Part shown: positions 4,928 through 5,675 of the stretch, piece by piece
Layout: each line of letters opens with the position of its first letter
Numbering within the stretch: position 1 is the stretch's first letter
NCBI GenBank assembly: GCA_947625995.1
Contig: CANQQN010000124.1
Coordinates: forward strand, 1 to 5,675
Direction of reading: 5' to 3'
DNA: 5,675 bases
From: an uncultured Lachnospiraceae bacterium
Lineage (GTDB): Bacteria; Bacillota; Clostridia; Lachnospirales; Lachnospiraceae
Translations under genes and position numbers: made by a program
Notes under the pieces: model-generated
The model's input: only the letters and a program-made list of their open reading frames with translations
Told to the model about the DNA's origin: nothing
Databases searched by the model: none

Positions 4928-5675
4928 GGCTTATCCTCCTTTTTATCCTCCGGCTCTGCTTCTTCTGCCGGCTCCGTTTCTTTTGCCTCCGGTTCCGGTT
5001 CTTCCTCTTCTTCCGGCTCTGTTTCTTCCTTCAACTCTGTTTCTTTCTCTGCCTCTGCCTCTTTCAGGTCTGCGTTTCTGCGGGCAGCCTGTTTTTTATT
5101 TGATCTTCTGACCGCCAATAGCAGCACGCACAAGATGACAATCAAGACCGCGGCGCCTGCCACCCACAAGCCTAAAGCAGTCAAACCGCCTTCAAAATCG
5201 TCAGCCGGCGCAGACGAAGGAGCAGGTGTCGCCGTCGGCTCCGGCGTAGGGGTAGGTTCCGGCGTTGGAGTAGGAGGCGGCGTGGAGCCATCCGCCGTTA
5301 TGGTGGCAAGCACATTGCCGTTGGTATCTGTAAGCGTTACCTGCACCGGATCAACAATCTGCGCGAATGTCAGATAAAACACATGCCCCGTATAGTCAAT
5401 GCCTGCCCCTGATATAGAAGAAAACACGCCCGCAAAGGCAAATTCCCCTTCCATAAGATTACACATGGGTATGTTCAGCTTATGCTGTTCTTTCACGGCT
5501 TCATTCAAAGCGTCGGTAACGCCGTACCCTACCACTTCCTGAGAAGCGTCAAACAGAATGCTGCCGTCTATGGTTTCCCATACGCCCTCCATATCCACAT
5601 AAACCGTGTTGCCTTCCGCTGACAGGGAGGCAATTTTTTTCACCGGCTCCGGCGTAGGAGCCTCCGAGACTGCCG
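4924..5675 (-). CDS. Membrane-anchored surface protein, C-terminal 249 residues (5' part outside window)
   Basis: The reading frame is open to the window edge, so this is the C-terminal part of a longer exported protein. Visible order: a Pro-Thr linker (APTPEP, 5-10); a domain of about 115 residues (11-128) that I do not recognise, ending in a beta-rich VQVTLTDTNGNVLATI segment; a second linker of repeated PTPEP (about 131-152); a transmembrane helix (LGLWVAGAAVLIVILCVLLLAV, about 167-188); a basic stop-transfer patch (RRSNKKQAARR); and an acidic Glu/Pro/Lys-rich tail to residue 249. This suggests an extracellular N-terminus and a cytoplasmic tail. There is no LPXTG sortase motif. The GTG at 5643 is probably internal: it directly follows a PTPEP linker and has no ribosome site. 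The stop codon overlaps the dhuD start, so the gene is co-transcribed with the uronate pair. It may act on extracellular polysaccharide, but that is guesswork from context. Confidence 0.75.
   Translation of the reverse strand, partial: AVSEAPTPEPVKKIASLSAEGNTVYVDMEGVWETIDGSILFDASQEVVGYGVTDALNEAVKEQHKLNIPMCNLMEGEFAFAGVFSSISGAGIDYTGHVFYLTFAQIVDPVQVTLTDTNGNVLATITADGSTPPPTPTPEPTPTPEPTATPAPSSAPADDFEGGLTALGLWVAGAAVLIVILCVLLLAVRRSNKKQAARRNADLKEAEAEKETELKEETEPEEEEEPEPEAKETEPAEEAEPEDKKEDKP
4935..4941 (-). promoter_or_regulatory. Strong ribosome binding site for dhuD inside the upstream gene
   Basis: AAGGAGG on the minus strand, 7 nt before the GTG at 4927. It is read as the Lys-Lys-Glu-Asp-Lys end of the surface protein, so ribosomes finishing that gene stop on the dhuD start. 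This decides for the GTG start and indicates translational coupling. Confidence 0.85.
4950..5030. repeat. 18-nt repeats encoding the acidic tail
   Basis: Units like CCGGCTCYGYTTCTTYTG occur in tandem at 4950-4967 and 4968-4985, and again at 5013-5030. The bases between are diverged copies rich in CCGG and TTC. On the minus strand they are a polypurine tract encoding six-residue units such as KETEPA and EEAEPE. The repeats probably arose by slippage and may vary in copy number between strains. Confidence 0.7.
5237..5272. repeat. 18-nt tandem repeats encoding the PTPEP linker
   Basis: GGCTCCGGCGTAGGGGTA (5237-5254) is followed at once by a copy with three changes (5255-5272). Both encode the T-P-T-P-E-P type linker on the minus strand. 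The first 16 bases recur with one change at 5645-5660, where they encode the linker on the other side of the unrecognised domain. Confidence 0.75.

Noticed and set aside
4178..5377. 399-codon open frame on the plus strand, antisense to dhuD and the surface protein
   Set aside because: It covers a catalytically complete SDR in antisense. Its Ser/Gly-rich repeats are simply the reverse reading of the PTPEP and acidic repeats.
4924..5643. GTG at 5643 as the true start of the surface protein
   Set aside because: The frame continues open to the window edge with a PTPEP linker directly before it, there is no ribosome site, and the product would lack a signal peptide despite its exported-type architecture.

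Overview
The window looks like part of a chromosome from a low-to-medium GC Firmicute, most likely a Lachnospiraceae-type clostridium. The evidence is a PcrA helicase in the clostridial form, a DUF1836 protein, a YerC/YecD TrpR-like regulator, strong AGGAGG-type ribosome sites and AT-rich sigma-A promoters between roughly half-GC genes. The genus cannot be fixed from the sequence alone. No tRNA, rRNA, CRISPR array or transposase was seen.

Layout. Positions 1-1297 (minus) hold the N-terminal 432 residues of PcrA, cut by the window edge. Positions 1298-1479 are a divergent promoter region with back-to-back sigma-A promoters and an inverted repeat centred exactly between their -35 boxes. A DUF1836 gene follows on plus (1480-2100) and ends at a bidirectional terminator (2126-2150), which also covers the 3' end of yerC (2139-2438, minus). 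To the right everything is on the minus strand. In transcription order from the right edge: the C-terminal part of a membrane-anchored surface protein (4924-5675), a short-chain dehydrogenase of DhuD type (4127-4927), an RpiB-fold isomerase of DhuI type (3447-4082), a structured ~115-nt spacer that may encode a 37-residue peptide (3337-3450), and uridine phosphorylase (2544-3314).

How the genes fit together. The left part is housekeeping: DNA repair helicase and yerC lie near each other in Bacillus subtilis too. The right part looks like one operon: the surface protein and dehydrogenase overlap by GTGA, and the dehydrogenase and isomerase are tightly spaced. The isomerase/dehydrogenase pair resembles the streptococcal DhuI/DhuD pair, which converts unsaturated uronates released from glycosaminoglycans to 2-keto-3-deoxygluconate. 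Automated annotation would probably call these genes ribose-5-phosphate isomerase and gluconate 5-dehydrogenase and miss that role. The surface protein, translationally coupled to this pair, could be an extracellular carbohydrate-acting protein, but its visible part shows no recognisable catalytic domain.
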